Shown: positions 34,439 through 45,393, counted from the stretch's first letter. The stretch is 64,000 bases of DNA from an uncultured Rhizobiaceae group bacterium (GCA_937958815.1 CALGMR010000003.1:1-64000), one strand, 5' to 3'. Notes: a model not told the origin generated them from the letters alone. A program made the numbers and translations.

Positions 34439-35191
34439 TCAAATGTCGCCTGTTGCAACCCGTGCAAAAGTTAAACAGTCTATTTGAACAGCACCGGCAC
34501 GGCGCAATGCTCGCGCGCAAGCCTGCAAGGTTGCACCTGTTGTATAGACATCATCGATCAACAAGATGCGTTGTCCCTTCACTTCAAGCTTTTGTGATAA
34601 CGGCACGCGAAAGGCTCCCTGAACATTTCGAGCACGTTCTTTGGCTTTCAAGCCAACCTGTTGTTTCGTACGGCGCGAACGTTCTAGCAGTTCAGGTCGG
34701 TATTCATATCCTGTTGCCGCAGCAATCGGACGAGCAAGTTCAGCAGATTGATTGAAACGCCGTTCAAGCAAACGCCATCGGTGCAAAGGCACCGGCACAA
34801 TGAGACAAGACTGTTCCAACAGATCGCTGCCAGCACGCACCATCCATCTGGCCAGCCACGGGGCTAAATCTGTACGGTCTGAAAATTTCAGGCCCTGTAT
34901 CAACTTGCGCGCCACATCGTCGTACAAAACGACCGAGCGCGCCCGATCAAAAGCTGGAGGGTTTGCAATGGCTTCAGCGCTCAAAGCACCAACACCGAGG
35001 TCATAGGAAAACGGAGAACCCAAAATTTCGCAAAATGGGCACTCCACAAACCGCATGGTCGACCAGCAAGTTGGGCAAACCATGCCAGCAACGTCAATTC
35101 GCCGTTCGCACGAAAGGCAAACCGGTGGCATGACCAAATCACGCAGATTTCCCAATCCCTGACGTCCAGCACGGACCAGCCATTTCAATGA
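34439..35191 (-). CDS. ComF family protein
   Basis: About 250 residues. An N-terminal zinc-ribbon-like region has CLSCERRI and CPTCW, CPFC; the C-terminal phosphoribosyltransferase domain has the PRPP loop ILLIDDVYTTGATLQA. ComF proteins are linked to DNA uptake in competent bacteria and to DNA repair of unclear chemistry. The start is uncertain: GTG at 35191 is given, while a TTG at 35185 has GGGGGA seven bases upstream and may be the true one. The gene diverges from the methyltransferase at 35315. grxC follows 53 bp downstream. Confidence 0.87.
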   Translation of the reverse strand, partial: SLKWLVRAGRQGLGNLRDLVMPPVCLSCERRIDVAGMVCPTCWSTMRFVECPFCEILGSPFSYDLGVGALSAEAIANPPAFDRARSVVLYDDVARKLIQGLKFSDRTDLAPWLARWMVRAGSDLLEQSCLIVPVPLHRWRLLERRFNQSAELARPIAAATGYEYRPELLERSRRTKQQVGLKAKERARNVQGAFRVPLSQKLEVKGQRILLIDDVYTTGATLQACARALRRAGAVQIDCLTFARVATGDI

Positions 35192-35314
35192 CACATCCCC
35201 CAATTTTCTTCTGTCGCAAAGAGATTGTGAATGGTTTTTGCCTTTTTGGATAGAAGCTGCGAAATTTTCGTGCCAAAGCCATTTCACACACTTCAAAAGG
35301 TCCAGATCTCAAAC

Positions 35315-36178
35315 GTGTTCGATCCCAATCGCCATTTGCACAGTCTCAACCGAGCCAAACACATATCGCAGGCAGGCGATGACTTTCTCATGCAGCGGGT
35401 GGTCGAAGATATGCTGGAACGTCTGGGCGCCATAAATCGCACCTTTGACAATGCAATCGCCCTGTTTGGTCGCACAGAGGGCCTTGCAACAGCCATGCGG
35501 AACAACCCGCAAATCAAAAACACGGTGCGTGTGGAGGAAGAAATTCACGTCGGTTCAGCAGATCACATTGTAAGTGGCGACAATATGATGCTGGAGCCCA
35601 ATTCGGTTGATTTGGTTCTAGCACCTTTCGGCCTGCATTGGATCAATGATCTGCCGGGCGCATTGGTTCAACTGCACCGCGCTATAAGGCCGGACGGATT
35701 GTTGATGGCTATTCTACCAGGGCCCGATACTCTGCAAGAATTGCGTGATGCGTTGTTGAGCGCAGAAAGCGAAGTCAGCGATGGTGCTGCTATGCGTGTC
35801 GACCCTTTTACAGATATTCGAGACGCAGGCAGCTTGCTCCAACGAACAGGTTTCGCACTTCCTGTTGTTGACCGTGATGATGTGGTTGTGCGCTACAGCA
35901 GCCCATTGGATTTGGTTGCAGACCTTCGAAAAATGGGCGCAAACAGCCAGTTGAGCAGCAAGTCCCCTCCTCTAAACCGCCAAACCATCGCTCATTTATC
36001 GTCGCATTACAGTGAGCACTATTCGGACGCGGACGGGCGATTGCGCGCCACTTTTTCATTGATTTCGATGTCTGGCTGGGTGCCGCACGAAAGTCAGCAA
36101 AAGCCATTGAAACCAGGTTCTGCAAAAACCCGCATGGCCGATGCCCTAAAAGTTGATGAGGTTAAGCTAAAGCCTTAG
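35315..36178 (+). CDS. methyltransferase of the BioC/NDUFAF5-like type
   Basis: About 287 residues from GTG at 35315, where VFDPNRHLHSLNRAKHI matches the usual start of this alphaproteobacterial family; an ATG at 35231 would add an unlikely leader. NSVDLVLAPFGLHWINDLPG and AIRPDGLLMAILPGPDTL correspond to motifs II and III, with the conserved LHW and GPDTL of the family. The glycine-rich SAM loop is weak (AIALFGRTEGLA). Mitochondrial NDUFAF5 hydroxylates a complex I arginine without using SAM for methylation, so chemistry here is open. In rhizobia the gene lies beside comF, as here. Confidence 0.78.
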   Translation: MFDPNRHLHSLNRAKHISQAGDDFLMQRVVEDMLERLGAINRTFDNAIALFGRTEGLATAMRNNPQIKNTVRVEEEIHVGSADHIVSGDNMMLEPNSVDLVLAPFGLHWINDLPGALVQLHRAIRPDGLLMAILPGPDTLQELRDALLSAESEVSDGAAMRVDPFTDIRDAGSLLQRTGFALPVVDRDDVVVRYSSPLDLVADLRKMGANSQLSSKSPPLNRQTIAHLSSHYSEHYSDADGRLRATFSLISMSGWVPHESQQKPLKPGSAKTRMADALKVDEVKLKP

Positions 36179-36185
36179 CGACGGC

Positions 36186-36491
36186 TCAGCAATTGCCTTC
36201 GCGACGACCATCTTCATAAATCAAGCAAGGAGTGCTTGGGTCTTGCTGCAGAACGCTGCGGCGAATGGTGTAGCGTTGGGTGCGACGCTGGGATGAAACA
36301 CCAGCCGTGGTGATTGGGTCGATACCCGGATAAATCACTTCCGGATCACCATCAGCATATTGAGAACCGCTATCCAAAACAGGCGTCAGAAACAACGCAC
36401 CAGCAATGGCAACGGCTCCAAAGCCCAAACAGAGCTTTATCACTTGTGAAGTTGACACACCGTCAGCGATATCTTGCAATTTTTCCAACAT
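36186..36491 (-). CDS. hypothetical membrane-anchored protein
   Basis: 101 residues from the ATG at 36491, preceded by AGGA seven bases upstream. One transmembrane helix at about 21-36 (CLGFGAVAIAGALFL) is followed by a short outside part with a basic stretch (SSQRRTQRYTIRRSV) and two cysteines near the end (CLIYEDGRREGNC) that might pair. No family recognised. It is separated by 87 bp from the upstream mutT gene on the same strand and ends 7 bp from the convergent methyltransferase stop. Confidence 0.6.
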   Translation of the reverse strand: MLEKLQDIADGVSTSQVIKLCLGFGAVAIAGALFLTPVLDSGSQYADGDPEVIYPGIDPITTAGVSSQRRTQRYTIRRSVLQQDPSTPCLIYEDGRREGNC

Positions 36492-36578
36492 TGGATGTTC
36501 CTCATACCCCAAAAACATTGAGTGCCTTCACTCAGTGGAATGAGCAAAAACGTGGTGAACATGAGGTTAATACCAAAA

Positions 36579-36992
36579 CTATAAAAGTTCTCTTAACGTG
36601 GGAATCAATGGAAGGTCAGCTTCAGGCATCGGATAGTCTCGCAGATTTTCAGCCCGCACCCATTTTAACGCCTGTCCTTCTCGCGATCGAGCTGTGCCCC
36701 ACCATCGACGGCAAATGTAAAGCGGCATCAACAGATGAAAATCAGCATATTCATGGCTGGCGAATGTCAGCGGAGCTAGACAAGCCGTTTTGGTTTCAAC
36801 ACCCAGCTCTTCTTGCAACTCGCGAATAAGCGCTTGCTCGGGCACTTCTCCCAGCTCCACTTTCCCGCCGGGAAATTCCCACAACCCTGCCATGGCTTTG
36901 CCCTTAGGGCGTTGTGCCAAAAGGATACGGTCGTCCGCATCAATCAATGCACAAGCGACCACAAGAACCATTTTTTTAGGGGAATCACTCAT
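36579..36992 (-). CDS. mutT: 8-oxo-dGTP diphosphatase (MutT, Nudix)
   Basis: 137 residues from the ATG at 36992 (a GTG one codon earlier is possible). The Nudix box is complete: GGKVELGEVPEQALIRELQ followed by EELGV, matching Gx5Ex7REUxEEx(G). LWEFPGGK just before it is the MutT-type pattern. It removes oxidised guanine nucleotides from the pool. It starts 5 bp after the GNAT gene in the conserved parvulin-argJ-GNAT-mutT operon. The window also encodes an 8-oxoguanine deaminase at 13889, acting on the free base. Confidence 0.93.
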   Translation of the reverse strand: MSDSPKKMVLVVACALIDADDRILLAQRPKGKAMAGLWEFPGGKVELGEVPEQALIRELQEELGVETKTACLAPLTFASHEYADFHLLMPLYICRRWWGTARSREGQALKWVRAENLRDYPMPEADLPLIPTLRELL

Positions 36993-36997
36993 CACTC

Positions 36998-37780
36998 TTA
37001 GCCCTGAAAACCCTCTGGCGCTTGGCGATAAGAATAAGTGTAGGCAGCTTGAAAACCCTCATCTTGATAAAGTGCGATAGCAGGTTCGTTGGCTGCGACA
37101 ACCTGCAACCAAGCGCGTCTTGCACCGTTTTCAAACCCCCACAACATGGCTGAACGCATAATCCGTCGACCATAACCTTCGCGCCGCAAAGCAGGGTTTG
37201 AAACAACCTCAAACAAACCAACCAAATCCCCAAACCGCACAGCCATAGCAGCAGCAAGAGGTTTGCCATCATCATCTTCCGACAAAAACAAGCCCACTTC
37301 ACCTTGCACATTGCCAATGATTTCAGACAGGCCAGGTTTTACTTCACTGGCAAAACTTGCCATGACGATGCACTGATCAATCCACCGCCCCACATCTTTT
37401 AAAGGGACATGATCAAATGTTCCCGCCAAATCCACTTCATTGAGATTTCGGGTCATCACCACCGTTTCATCGAAACGGCGCCACCCTCTGGCGTCCAGAA
37501 TATTATCCAACTCCGGAGGTGCCAATGGTGACTGTCGAAACACCAAAGGACGCCCAAAACTATCAAAGCGACGCGCCGCCCGTGCAATCCTATTTTCCAG
37601 ATCAGAGTGATCTGCACGATCCAATGGATTGACCGAATTGATCCGTTTTGATGGATGACCAGCGGTAAGACGTATGGCCCATGTGCCATCATACTCCACG
37701 CTGGACGCTGGCCACGAACGAAAACTCACGGCTTCCAACCGGCGCACATCTGCCAATTCTGCTTGCAACTGGGTCGGCAT
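36998..37780 (-). CDS. GNAT family acetyltransferase
   Basis: 260 residues from the ATG at 37780, with AAGGG six bases upstream and 49 bp after the argJ stop. The C-terminal GNAT domain (about 130-255) contains the acetyl-CoA loop in LRREGYGRRIM and the family's last strands VVAANEPAIALYQDEGF. The N-terminal half is a second, degenerate GNAT-like region. Substrate unknown. The position between argJ and mutT is standard in Hyphomicrobiales. Confidence 0.85.
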   Translation of the reverse strand: MPTQLQAELADVRRLEAVSFRSWPASSVEYDGTWAIRLTAGHPSKRINSVNPLDRADHSDLENRIARAARRFDSFGRPLVFRQSPLAPPELDNILDARGWRRFDETVVMTRNLNEVDLAGTFDHVPLKDVGRWIDQCIVMASFASEVKPGLSEIIGNVQGEVGLFLSEDDDGKPLAAAMAVRFGDLVGLFEVVSNPALRREGYGRRIMRSAMLWGFENGARRAWLQVVAANEPAIALYQDEGFQAAYTYSYRQAPEGFQG

Positions 37781-37829
37781 AACCGCCCTTTCACTTAAAC
37801 GCGTCACTCGATACTCGGCCCCAAAAATT

Positions 37830-39059
37830 CTAACTGCGGTAATCGCCGTTGATGGCCACATATTCTTTTGTCAGGTCACACGTCCAAACGCGCGCCTCAC
37901 CGGAGCCAATTCCAACATCGGCAGTTATTTTGATTTCATCGCGGCGCATGATTTCGCTGGCCGCATCCTCACTGTAGTCTGGATCGCGTTCGCCTGCCAC
38001 TGCAACCCGAATATCACCAAACCAAACGGCCAGGTTATCACGGTCAGCAGCCTCGCCAGCTTTGCCAACTGCCATAACCACACGTCCCCAATTGGCATCT
38101 TCACCAGCAACAGCTGTCTTTACCAGTGGAGAGTTAGCAATCGAAAGTGCAATACGCTTGGCAGCACCATCATTTTCTGCGCCTTTGACGCACACTTCAA
38201 CTTCTTTGGTTGCACCTTCACCGTCGCGCACAATCTGCATCGACAATTCATGCAGAACTTCGCGCAAACGCTCTTTAAAAGCTCCAAGAGCATCACCCTC
38301 AACAGGCCCATTGCCCGCTGCACCAGTGGCAAACATCATCAAGGTGTCGCTTGTAGATGTATCGCTGTCCACGGTTATGGAATTAAAAGTGCCCTCGACG
38401 AGTTCTGACAAAAGCGATTGCAGAACGTCACTTTCAATAGCGGCATCCGTGACCACAAATGACAACATTGTTGCCATATCTGGCGCGATCATGCCGGAGC
38501 CCTTTGCAATGCCGCTGATCGTGACTGACCTACCAGCCAAATCAAATGTCGACGTCGCCAGCTTTGGATAGGTGTCCGTGGTCATTATGGCTTCCGCAGC
38601 CTGTTGCCAACAATCGCCTTTGCTGTCTGCTACCAGTCCGGACAACAATGGAGCAAATTGATCAGCATCCAAGGGCTCACCAATAACTCCGGTCGATGCA
38701 AGATAGACTTCACCTTCAGCGCAACCACATGCATCTGCCATGGCTTTAGCAGTGATCGCAGTTGCTTCGTCTCCACGCGCACCGGTGAAAGCATTTGCAT
38801 TTCCAGCATTCACCACCAAAGCGCGCGCAGGTTTACCCCCTGCAAGCGCCTTTCGGCACCAATCCACCGGTGCCGATGAACACTTGGATTTTGTGAACAC
38901 ACCAGCGACCGAAGTGGGTTGATCAAACACCATAACCAACAAATCTGTCCGGTCTTTGTATTTGATCCCCGCCTGAGCTGTCGCCATCCGAACACCATTG
39001 AGGGCAGGAAGTTGTGGCGACACTTTGGGCGCAAGTGGAGAGATTTTCAGATCACCCAT
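37830..39059 (-). CDS. argJ: bifunctional glutamate N-acetyltransferase/amino-acid acetyltransferase
   Basis: 409 residues, normal for ArgJ. The self-cleavage site is in DMATMLSF, where T197 becomes the N-terminus of the beta chain and the acetyl-accepting nucleophile; [11 protein letters not shown] precedes it. C-terminal DWTCDLT-like ending ([19 protein letters not shown]) is intact. ArgJ transfers acetyl from N-acetylornithine to glutamate, recycling the group in arginine synthesis, and may also use acetyl-CoA. It follows the parvulin gene by 21 bp. Confidence 0.96.
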   Translation of the reverse strand: MGDLKISPLAPKVSPQLPALNGVRMATAQAGIKYKDRTDLLVMVFDQPTSVAGVFTKSKCSSAPVDWCRKALAGGKPARALVVNAGNANAFTGARGDEATAITAKAMADACGCAEGEVYLASTGVIGEPLDADQFAPLLSGLVADSKGDCWQQAAEAIMTTDTYPKLATSTFDLAGRSVTISGIAKGSGMIAPDMATMLSFVVTDAAIESDVLQSLLSELVEGTFNSITVDSDTSTSDTLMMFATGAAGNGPVEGDALGAFKERLREVLHELSMQIVRDGEGATKEVEVCVKGAENDGAAKRIALSIANSPLVKTAVAGEDANWGRVVMAVGKAGEAADRDNLAVWFGDIRVAVAGERDPDYSEDAASEIMRRDEIKITADVGIGSGEARVWTCDLTKEYVAINGDYRS

Positions 39060-39080
39060 CGAATTGCTTTCAAACCGAAC

Positions 39081-39929
39081 CTAATTTGGCAGCTTTAGAC
39101 TTTCATCCAGCAACTCCACACCGACTTCTGTGCGGCTTTGCTCAATCGCCTTTCCGTAAGCTTCAGTCAGCATCAACTGTCTGATCTGCTGTTTGGACTG
39201 TTCATAGGTTGGCTTTGGTTGATCACGCTTTTCGTCCACACGGATAATGTGGAAACCAAATTGCGTTTTCACAGGCTCTTTGCTGAATGCACCTTTTTCC
39301 AGTTTAAAGGCAGCTTGTTCGAATTCCGGGACCATTCGGCCAGGGCCGAAAAAACCAAGATCACCACCGTTTGGACCGCTTGGGCCAGTGGATTTCTCTT
39401 TCGCAAGTTCAATAAAATCTTTCCCTGCTTCCAGGTCTTTGATGATTGCCTTGGCTTCTTCCTCAGTCTTCACCAAAATGTGACGAGCGCTGACTTCCTG
39501 CTGCGGCGTAATCTTAGCGCTTTCCTGCTCAAAACGCTCTTTCATCAACTCTTCTGTAATATTGGGCTGAATTTTCTTCTGGAAGTAACCGTTGTGAAGC
39601 GTGCGCGCTCTTAACAATTCTATACGGCGCTTGATGTCGGCTTGATTTTGAAAGCCTTCTTTTTCAGCTTGAATGGCCAATACATTGATGTCGATCAGAG
39701 AATCCAATGCGCGCGCACGGCGTTCTGCTTCTGGAAAGGATTGAAACTGTTGCGCCATATCGCCCATTGCTTGGTCAAGATCCCCAGAAGTAATGGTACG
39801 ATCGCCTATTTTGGCCAACACTTTCGCTTCTTGGGCGAATGCGCCTGAACTCAGGGCCATAGTGCTTACCAAAAGCAACGGAAGTGCAGTTTTAGCAACT
39901 GATGAAGAAAGGTGAGAAAGAAGGTTCAT
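39081..39929 (-). CDS. periplasmic parvulin-type peptidyl-prolyl isomerase
   Basis: 282 residues with a signal peptide (cut after SSGAFA near residue 32). An N-terminal SurA-like helical chaperone region (about 35-130) is followed by a parvulin domain: SARHILVKTEEEAKAI, GDLGFFGPGRMVPEFE, and QFGFHIIRVDEKRD. It should assist folding of exported proteins. The gene diverges from secA, the export ATPase, and heads the argJ operon, a pairing seen throughout rhizobia. Confidence 0.92.
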   Translation of the reverse strand: MNLLSHLSSSVAKTALPLLLVSTMALSSGAFAQEAKVLAKIGDRTITSGDLDQAMGDMAQQFQSFPEAERRARALDSLIDINVLAIQAEKEGFQNQADIKRRIELLRARTLHNGYFQKKIQPNITEELMKERFEQESAKITPQQEVSARHILVKTEEEAKAIIKDLEAGKDFIELAKEKSTGPSGPNGGDLGFFGPGRMVPEFEQAAFKLEKGAFSKEPVKTQFGFHIIRVDEKRDQPKPTYEQSKQQIRQLMLTEAYGKAIEQSRTEVGVELLDESLKLPN

Positions 39930-40053
39930 CTATATGTCCTGAATACGTTGTCTGTAAATTGATTGCGTTGGCAAACTCACCAATACAACAAGCTTTGAAT
40001 CGGGGCCTTATCAGGGCAAATGCACAAACGCGCAACCGCCAAAATGCTCCACG

Positions 40054-40082
40054 TTGACAAGGCTATACCCCACTCTTATCTG
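40054..40082 (+). promoter_or_regulatory. probable secA promoter
   Basis: TTGACA (40054-40059), 17-bp spacer, TATCTG (40077-40082), about 104 bp before the secA ATG. The -35 is perfect; the -10 lacks T at its last base, as expected for alphaproteobacterial promoters. Confidence 0.55.
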
Positions 40083-40186
40083 TCCTGAACACCATCGTCC
40101 ATATTTGCTTGTATTGTTCGATGCTTTAATTCATTTTTCACAGTGCCCGTTCGGCACAAGAATTCGGTTACGGTAGGAATAAATTT

Positions 40187-43048
40187 ATGGTCAGTTTTGG
40201 CGGCATCGCGCGCAAACTCTTCGGCTCGGAAAATGACCGTCAGGTCAAAACCTATAACCCGAAGGTGGAGCAAATAAATGCATTGGAGCCGGAATATCAG
40301 GCTCTGTCTGATGACCAACTCAAAGCAAAGACAGATGAGTTCCGCAAACAATTAGAAGACGGCGCAAGTCTCGACGATCTTCTCATTCCTGCTTTTGCCA
40401 CTGTGCGTGAAGCCTCTGTTCGATCTCTTGGTCTTCGTCCTTTTGATGTTCAGTTGATAGGCGGCATGATTTTGCACGAGGGCAAAATTGCAGAAATGCG
40501 CACGGGTGAAGGTAAAACGCTTGTGGCGACACTTGCAGTTTATCTCAACGCACTTGCAGGCGAAGGCGTGCACGTTGTGACCGTGAACGACTATCTCGCT
40601 CAGCGCGACTCTGAAAATATGGGGCGTCTGTACAGTTTTCTGGGTCTGACAACGGGCGTGATCATCAATGAATTGGATGATGACGAACGCCAAGAAGCTT
40701 ACAATTGTGACATCACCTACGGCACCAACAACGAATTTGGTTTCGACTATCTGCGCGACAACATGAAATTCGAACTGGACTCCATGGTTCAGCGCGACCA
40801 TACATTCGCGATTGTGGATGAAGTGGATTCCATTCTGATTGATGAAGCGCGTACGCCGCTCATTATATCTGGTCCAGTTGACGACAAATCAGATCTCTAC
40901 CAATCCGTTGATGCAATCATCCCATCGATTTCCGACGAAGACTACGAGTTGGATGAAAAGCAGCGCACCGTTACTTTCACAGAAGAAGGCAATGACAAAC
41001 TTGAAGAATTGTTGCGCGAAAACGGCATTTTGAAATCTGGATCATTGTACGACGTGGAAAACGTCAGCGTGGTTCATCACGTCAACAATGCATTGAAAGC
41101 CCACAAACTCTTCACCCGCGACAAAGACTATATGGTCGTGCGCGGTGAAGTCGTCATCATTGACGAATTTACAGGTCGTGCAATGCAAGGCCGCCGCTAT
41201 TCCGAAGGTCAACATCAGGCACTGGAAGCCAAAGAGAATGTTGAAATCCAGCCAGAAAACCAAACGCTGGCGTCCATCACGTTCCAAAACTATTTCCGCA
41301 TGTATGACAAACTTGCTGGCATGACGGGCACAGCTTTAACGGAAGCGGCAGAATTTGGTGACGTTTATAAACTCGACGTCATTGATGTTCCAACCAACAA
41401 ACCCGTATTGCGTCTTGACGAAGACGATGAAGTCTACCGCACGGTTGAAGAAAAATACGTGGCGATCGTCATGGATATCGTCAACTCGCAAATGCACAAA
41501 CAGCCCGTATTGGTTGGCACAACATCAATTGAAAAATCTGAACTCATTTCGTCCATTTTGTCCGACACCAAACAACTGGCAGCCATAAAAGCCACTCTGG
41601 CCGAACGCATCAGTGCGATCAAACCGGGCAAAGAAAAAGAACTTGTCGCTTATTACGAAGACACAATCACAGCACTTACCGCGGCGATTGAAAACAAAGG
41701 CGTAACCCACGAAGTTCTGAACGCCCGCTATCACGAACAAGAAGCCTATATCGTGTCACAAGCGGGTGTACCTGGTTCAGTGACCATCGCCACCAACATG
41801 GCAGGCCGCGGCACCGACATTCAGCTGGGTGGCAATCTCGACATGCGTCTCGAGCAGGAACTCGAAGGTGTGACCGGAAAGAAGGCTGAAAAGCTGGCCG
41901 AAGAAATCAAAGCTGATGTGGCCCGTTTAAAAGAAGAAGCCTTGGCCGCAGGTGGTCTCTACGTTTTGGCAACAGAGCGTCATGAAAGCCGCCGTATCGA
42001 CAACCAGTTGCGCGGACGTTCCGGCCGTCAGGGTGACCCAGGGCGTTCTAAATTCTTCCTATCGTTGCAAGACGATTTAATGCGCATTTTCGGTTCGGAT
42101 CGCATGGATTCCATGCTCACCAAACTTGGCTTGAAAGAAGGTGAAGCAATTGTTCACCCTTGGATCAACAAAGCATTGGAAAAAGCCCAGCAAAAAGTGG
42201 AAGCCCGTAACTTCGACGCACGTAAAAACATCTTGAAATACGATGATGTGATGAACGACCAGCGCAAAGTGGTGTTCGAGCAGCGTATTGAAATGATGAG
42301 CGCGGAAGACATGTCCGAAATCGTTGCTGACATGCGCCGCGATGTTGTCGAAAATCTCGTTTCATCCACCATGCCGGAAAAGGCCTATGCCGAACAATGG
42401 AAGCTTGATGAACTGCAAGAAGGCGTTCGTGAATATCTGAATCTTGATCTTCCAGTGCATGAATGGGCCAATGAAGAAGGCATCGATGACACGGACGTTC
42501 AAGAACGCATTCAGGAAGCTGCAGATACGGCAGCAGCCGAACGTTCGGAACGCTTTGGCCCCGAGGTTTCAACATATGTGGAAAAATCAATCCTGCTGCA
42601 GACTCTCGATCACTTGTGGCGCGAGCATTTGGAAAACCTGGAGCACCTGCGTTCTGTTATTGGCTTCCGCGGATACGGTCAACGCGACCCGCTCTCCGAA
42701 TACAAATCTGAAAGCTTCAGTCTGTTTGAAAGCCTTTTGGGCAACCTTCGTCAGACAGTGACCGCACAAATGATGCGCGTGGAATTGGTGCAAGAAGCTG
42801 CTCAAAACGACATGGAACTTCCAGAAATGGAAGGCAGCCATATCGACCCTTTCACCGGTGAAGATGATTTTGGCGACTATGAAGAAGAAGGCTACGGCAA
42901 AGCGCTCGTAACCCCGTCGCGCGCACAGGCCGCTGAAGGCCGAGACCCAGAAAACCCGGACACTTGGGGTCGCGTGGGTCGAAATGAACCCTGCCCGTGT
43001 GGCACAGGTCTCAAATACAAACATTGCCACGGTAAAATCGGCGCTTAA
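40187..43048 (+). CDS. secA: protein translocase ATPase SecA
   Basis: 953 residues, a little longer than the 901 of E. coli. Walker A is [17 protein letters not shown]-like box [15 protein letters not shown], and the second nucleotide domain has [14 protein letters not shown]. The preprotein cross-linking, scaffold and wing regions are all covered. The C-terminus ends in the zinc-binding [14 protein letters not shown] tail that binds SecB and phospholipid. SecA drives preproteins through SecYEG. AGGA lies eight bases before the ATG. The promoter is at 40054-40082. Confidence 0.98.
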   Translation: MVSFGGIARKLFGSENDRQVKTYNPKVEQINALEPEYQALSDDQLKAKTDEFRKQLEDGASLDDLLIPAFATVREASVRSLGLRPFDVQLIGGMILHEGKIAEMRTGEGKTLVATLAVYLNALAGEGVHVVTVNDYLAQRDSENMGRLYSFLGLTTGVIINELDDDERQEAYNCDITYGTNNEFGFDYLRDNMKFELDSMVQRDHTFAIVDEVDSILIDEARTPLIISGPVDDKSDLYQSVDAIIPSISDEDYELDEKQRTVTFTEEGNDKLEELLRENGILKSGSLYDVENVSVVHHVNNALKAHKLFTRDKDYMVVRGEVVIIDEFTGRAMQGRRYSEGQHQALEAKENVEIQPENQTLASITFQNYFRMYDKLAGMTGTALTEAAEFGDVYKLDVIDVPTNKPVLRLDEDDEVYRTVEEKYVAIVMDIVNSQMHKQPVLVGTTSIEKSELISSILSDTKQLAAIKATLAERISAIKPGKEKELVAYYEDTITALTAAIENKGVTHEVLNARYHEQEAYIVSQAGVPGSVTIATNMAGRGTDIQLGGNLDMRLEQELEGVTGKKAEKLAEEIKADVARLKEEALAAGGLYVLATERHESRRIDNQLRGRSGRQGDPGRSKFFLSLQDDLMRIFGSDRMDSMLTKLGLKEGEAIVHPWINKALEKAQQKVEARNFDARKNILKYDDVMNDQRKVVFEQRIEMMSAEDMSEIVADMRRDVVENLVSSTMPEKAYAEQWKLDELQEGVREYLNLDLPVHEWANEEGIDDTDVQERIQEAADTAAAERSERFGPEVSTYVEKSILLQTLDHLWREHLENLEHLRSVIGFRGYGQRDPLSEYKSESFSLFESLLGNLRQTVTAQMMRVELVQEAAQNDMELPEMEGSHIDPFTGEDDFGDYEEEGYGKALVTPSRAQAAEGRDPENPDTWGRVGRNEPCPCGTGLKYKHCHGKIGA

Positions 43049-43135
43049 GGAACAGGCCTCTAACGAAAGTGCCGCAGTTGCGCGACAATTGCCGGGCTCG
43101 TTTCAAAATATAGAGAGCCTAGCAAGGACAGCAGA

Positions 43136-44212
43136 TCAGCCCGCAGGTTTGAGCGTTGCTTCCAAATCTGGTTTTGCTGTAGTCGACGCTTCTGATGCCG
43201 CAGGTTTGGGATCTGCCGTTTTCGGTTCAATCTTTTTCTCAACCTTTGCGGCGGGCACAACAGCTTTAGGCGCAGGTTTTTTAACTGTGATCCCAGGCAA
43301 AGCTGTTTCAAATGTGACTGGCGACAATGCTGCGATTTGTGCAGTGCCCGACTTTCCCGCCAGTTTTTCGAATTCGGAAACGTATTTTTCTTGTCTCTTC
43401 GTGAAGGCTGTCGCCAGCGCGACTGGCATTTCCATAGTTGGACAAGAGCGTGTCGACGTATATCGACCCGTCGTTGTTGTGTTAAACACATAACGCTTTC
43501 CACACACATCCACCTTTGGCGGCTTGCGCGTGATTTCAAAATGATCGTGTCCGCGTTTCAGCATTTGCCAGAATTTGAAGTGTTTATGATCTTTGTATTT
43601 GACCATGTTCTTGGTGGTCATGCGAAACGGAAAAGCCTGCATTTGAAAAGCTTTTTGTCCACCATCGAACGCATCGCGGGCCAAAGCGTAAATCACTTCC
43701 ACTTGCTCGTCTGTCATTGAATAACAGCCCGCTGAAGAACAAGCCCCATGCACCATAAGGTGCGAACCGGTTCGGCCATGGGAACGATCGTACACGTTTG
43801 GAAAACCCATGTTGAACGACAAATGAAAAGAAGAACGTGGGTTCATCTGATGCTTATTGACGTTGTAGAAACCTTCCGGCGCTTGGCGGTCGCCCTCTTT
43901 GAATTTAGGGCCAAGTTTTCCAGACCATTTGCAAATCTCGTAGGACGAAAGCAGCGCATAACGGCCCGTATGAGTTTGTTTCCAAACTTCCAACTCACTG
44001 CTTTGCTTATAAACGCGGATCATAATGGGCGCTTTAGGGCTCATGCCCTTGGCCTTCATAGCGCGGATCAATTTTGATGGAACGGGACGGTCTTCCTTTG
44101 GCACCAATGAATCAATCGATCCCTGACACGCGGTCAACGCGAGCAGTGAGACTGCGATAAATGTCGGCTTCAAAAGTGCCTTGTAACCCATCTGTTTCTT
44201 TTTCAAATCCAT
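43136..44212 (-). CDS. L,D-transpeptidase (YkuD) lipoprotein-like
   Basis: 358 residues. The N-terminus has a lipobox-like LLALTAC, suggesting a lipoprotein anchored in a membrane; an ATG at 44191 is an alternative start. The YkuD domain (about 60-210) ends in the catalytic HGACSSAGCYSMTDEQ, a variant of HGx-SxGCxR seen in the YafK/murein transpeptidase branch. The C-terminal third is rich in Ala, Lys and Pro and probably disordered. It should modify peptidoglycan cross-links. It differs clearly from the YkuD protein at 6693-8000, so the two are not recent copies. Confidence 0.85.
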   Translation of the reverse strand: MDLKKKQMGYKALLKPTFIAVSLLALTACQGSIDSLVPKEDRPVPSKLIRAMKAKGMSPKAPIMIRVYKQSSELEVWKQTHTGRYALLSSYEICKWSGKLGPKFKEGDRQAPEGFYNVNKHQMNPRSSFHLSFNMGFPNVYDRSHGRTGSHLMVHGACSSAGCYSMTDEQVEVIYALARDAFDGGQKAFQMQAFPFRMTTKNMVKYKDHKHFKFWQMLKRGHDHFEITRKPPKVDVCGKRYVFNTTTTGRYTSTRSCPTMEMPVALATAFTKRQEKYVSEFEKLAGKSGTAQIAALSPVTFETALPGITVKKPAPKAVVPAAKVEKKIEPKTADPKPAASEASTTAKPDLEATLKPAG

Positions 44213-44350
44213 CGATGAAAAGATCCAACTCCAGAAGATTGCCCAGTTCTACACCGTCATGGTTGATTTTGTCTTGACGGTGACAAGCCATTTCACGTGA
44301 TTGTCATTGCCTTTCAATCACGGAATATTTCATGCTGTTAGAGTGTGAAA

Positions 44351-45304
44351 CTACAGGTTGCGACCAATCGCCAAAAACTTCTCACGGCGTTCGCGCTGAA
44401 GATCATCACCAGACTTCCCGCTCAAATCACCGAGAGCTTGTTCAATCACATCGCCTGCGGATTTCAACACGGCTTCACGACCACGATGAGCACCACCAAC
44501 GGGTTCTGGAATAACTCCATCAATAATGCCAAGACGTTCAAGGTCTTGAGCCGTGATTTTCATATTTGTCGCCGCTTCTTTTGCCCGTGTTGCATCGCGC
44601 CACAAGATTGAAGCTGCTCCCTCTGGCGAGATCACGCTGTAGATGGAATGTTCGAGCATGAACACGCGATTTGCAGCAGCAATCGCAATTGCACCACCAG
44701 AACCGCCTTCACCGATGATGACAGAAATCATCGGCACTTTGAGATTTAGGCATGCCTCTGTGGAGCGGGCAATTGCTTCGGCTTGTCCGCGCTCTTCAGC
44801 ACCAATGCCTGGGTAAGCACCAGCCGTGTCCACCAAAGTGATCAAAGGCAAATTATAGCGTTCTGCCAATTGCATGATGCGCACTGACTTACGGTAGCCT
44901 TCCGGCCTCGCCATGCCAAAATTATGATGCAATCGCGATTGGGTATCATTGCCTTTTTCATGGCCAAGGATCATCACTGACTTTCCGCGAAACCGCCCCA
45001 TACCACATTGAATGGCGTGGTCATCAGCAAACCCACGATCTCCAGCCAAAGGCTGAAAATCTTCTATCAACTCAGAGACATAGTCTTTGAAATGCGGCCG
45101 ATCAGGATGGCGTGCAACCTGTGTCTTCTGCCACGGATCAAGTTTTCTATAGAGGTCGGAAAGAGCCTGTTCAGACTTGGTGCGCAATCGCGCTACATCG
45201 TCGTCAACATCGACAACATCGTCAGATTCACCCATCTTCTGCAGTTCACGAATTTGACCTTCGAGATCTGCAATCTGTTTTTCAAATTCAAGATAGGCTT
45301 TCAT
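44351..45304 (-). CDS. accA: acetyl-CoA carboxylase carboxyltransferase, alpha subunit
   Basis: 317 residues, normal for AccA. Opens with AYLEFEKQIADLEGQI, then the carboxyltransferase core with TLVDTAGAYPGIGAEERGQ and IGEGGSGGAIAIAAANRV, which bind acetyl-CoA and carboxybiotin. With AccD it makes malonyl-CoA for fatty acid synthesis. It is a single gene between the transpeptidase and carD genes, both on the same strand, with the carD terminator upstream. Confidence 0.97.
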   Translation of the reverse strand: MKAYLEFEKQIADLEGQIRELQKMGESDDVVDVDDDVARLRTKSEQALSDLYRKLDPWQKTQVARHPDRPHFKDYVSELIEDFQPLAGDRGFADDHAIQCGMGRFRGKSVMILGHEKGNDTQSRLHHNFGMARPEGYRKSVRIMQLAERYNLPLITLVDTAGAYPGIGAEERGQAEAIARSTEACLNLKVPMISVIIGEGGSGGAIAIAAANRVFMLEHSIYSVISPEGAASILWRDATRAKEAATNMKITAQDLERLGIIDGVIPEPVGGAHRGREAVLKSAGDVIEQALGDLSGKSGDDLQRERREKFLAIGRNL

Positions 45305-45393
45305 GGATTACACTCTTGGAATAGTTGCCAGAATTTTAAGTGGAAATTTCATGAATTGCACCTGAAATGAAAGTCACAGGATGCTCTTCATAC

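Noticed and set aside
6693-44212. The two YkuD transpeptidases as a recent duplication
   Set aside because: They differ in domain order, anchor type and catalytic motif (SHGCIRL against HGACSSAGCYSM).
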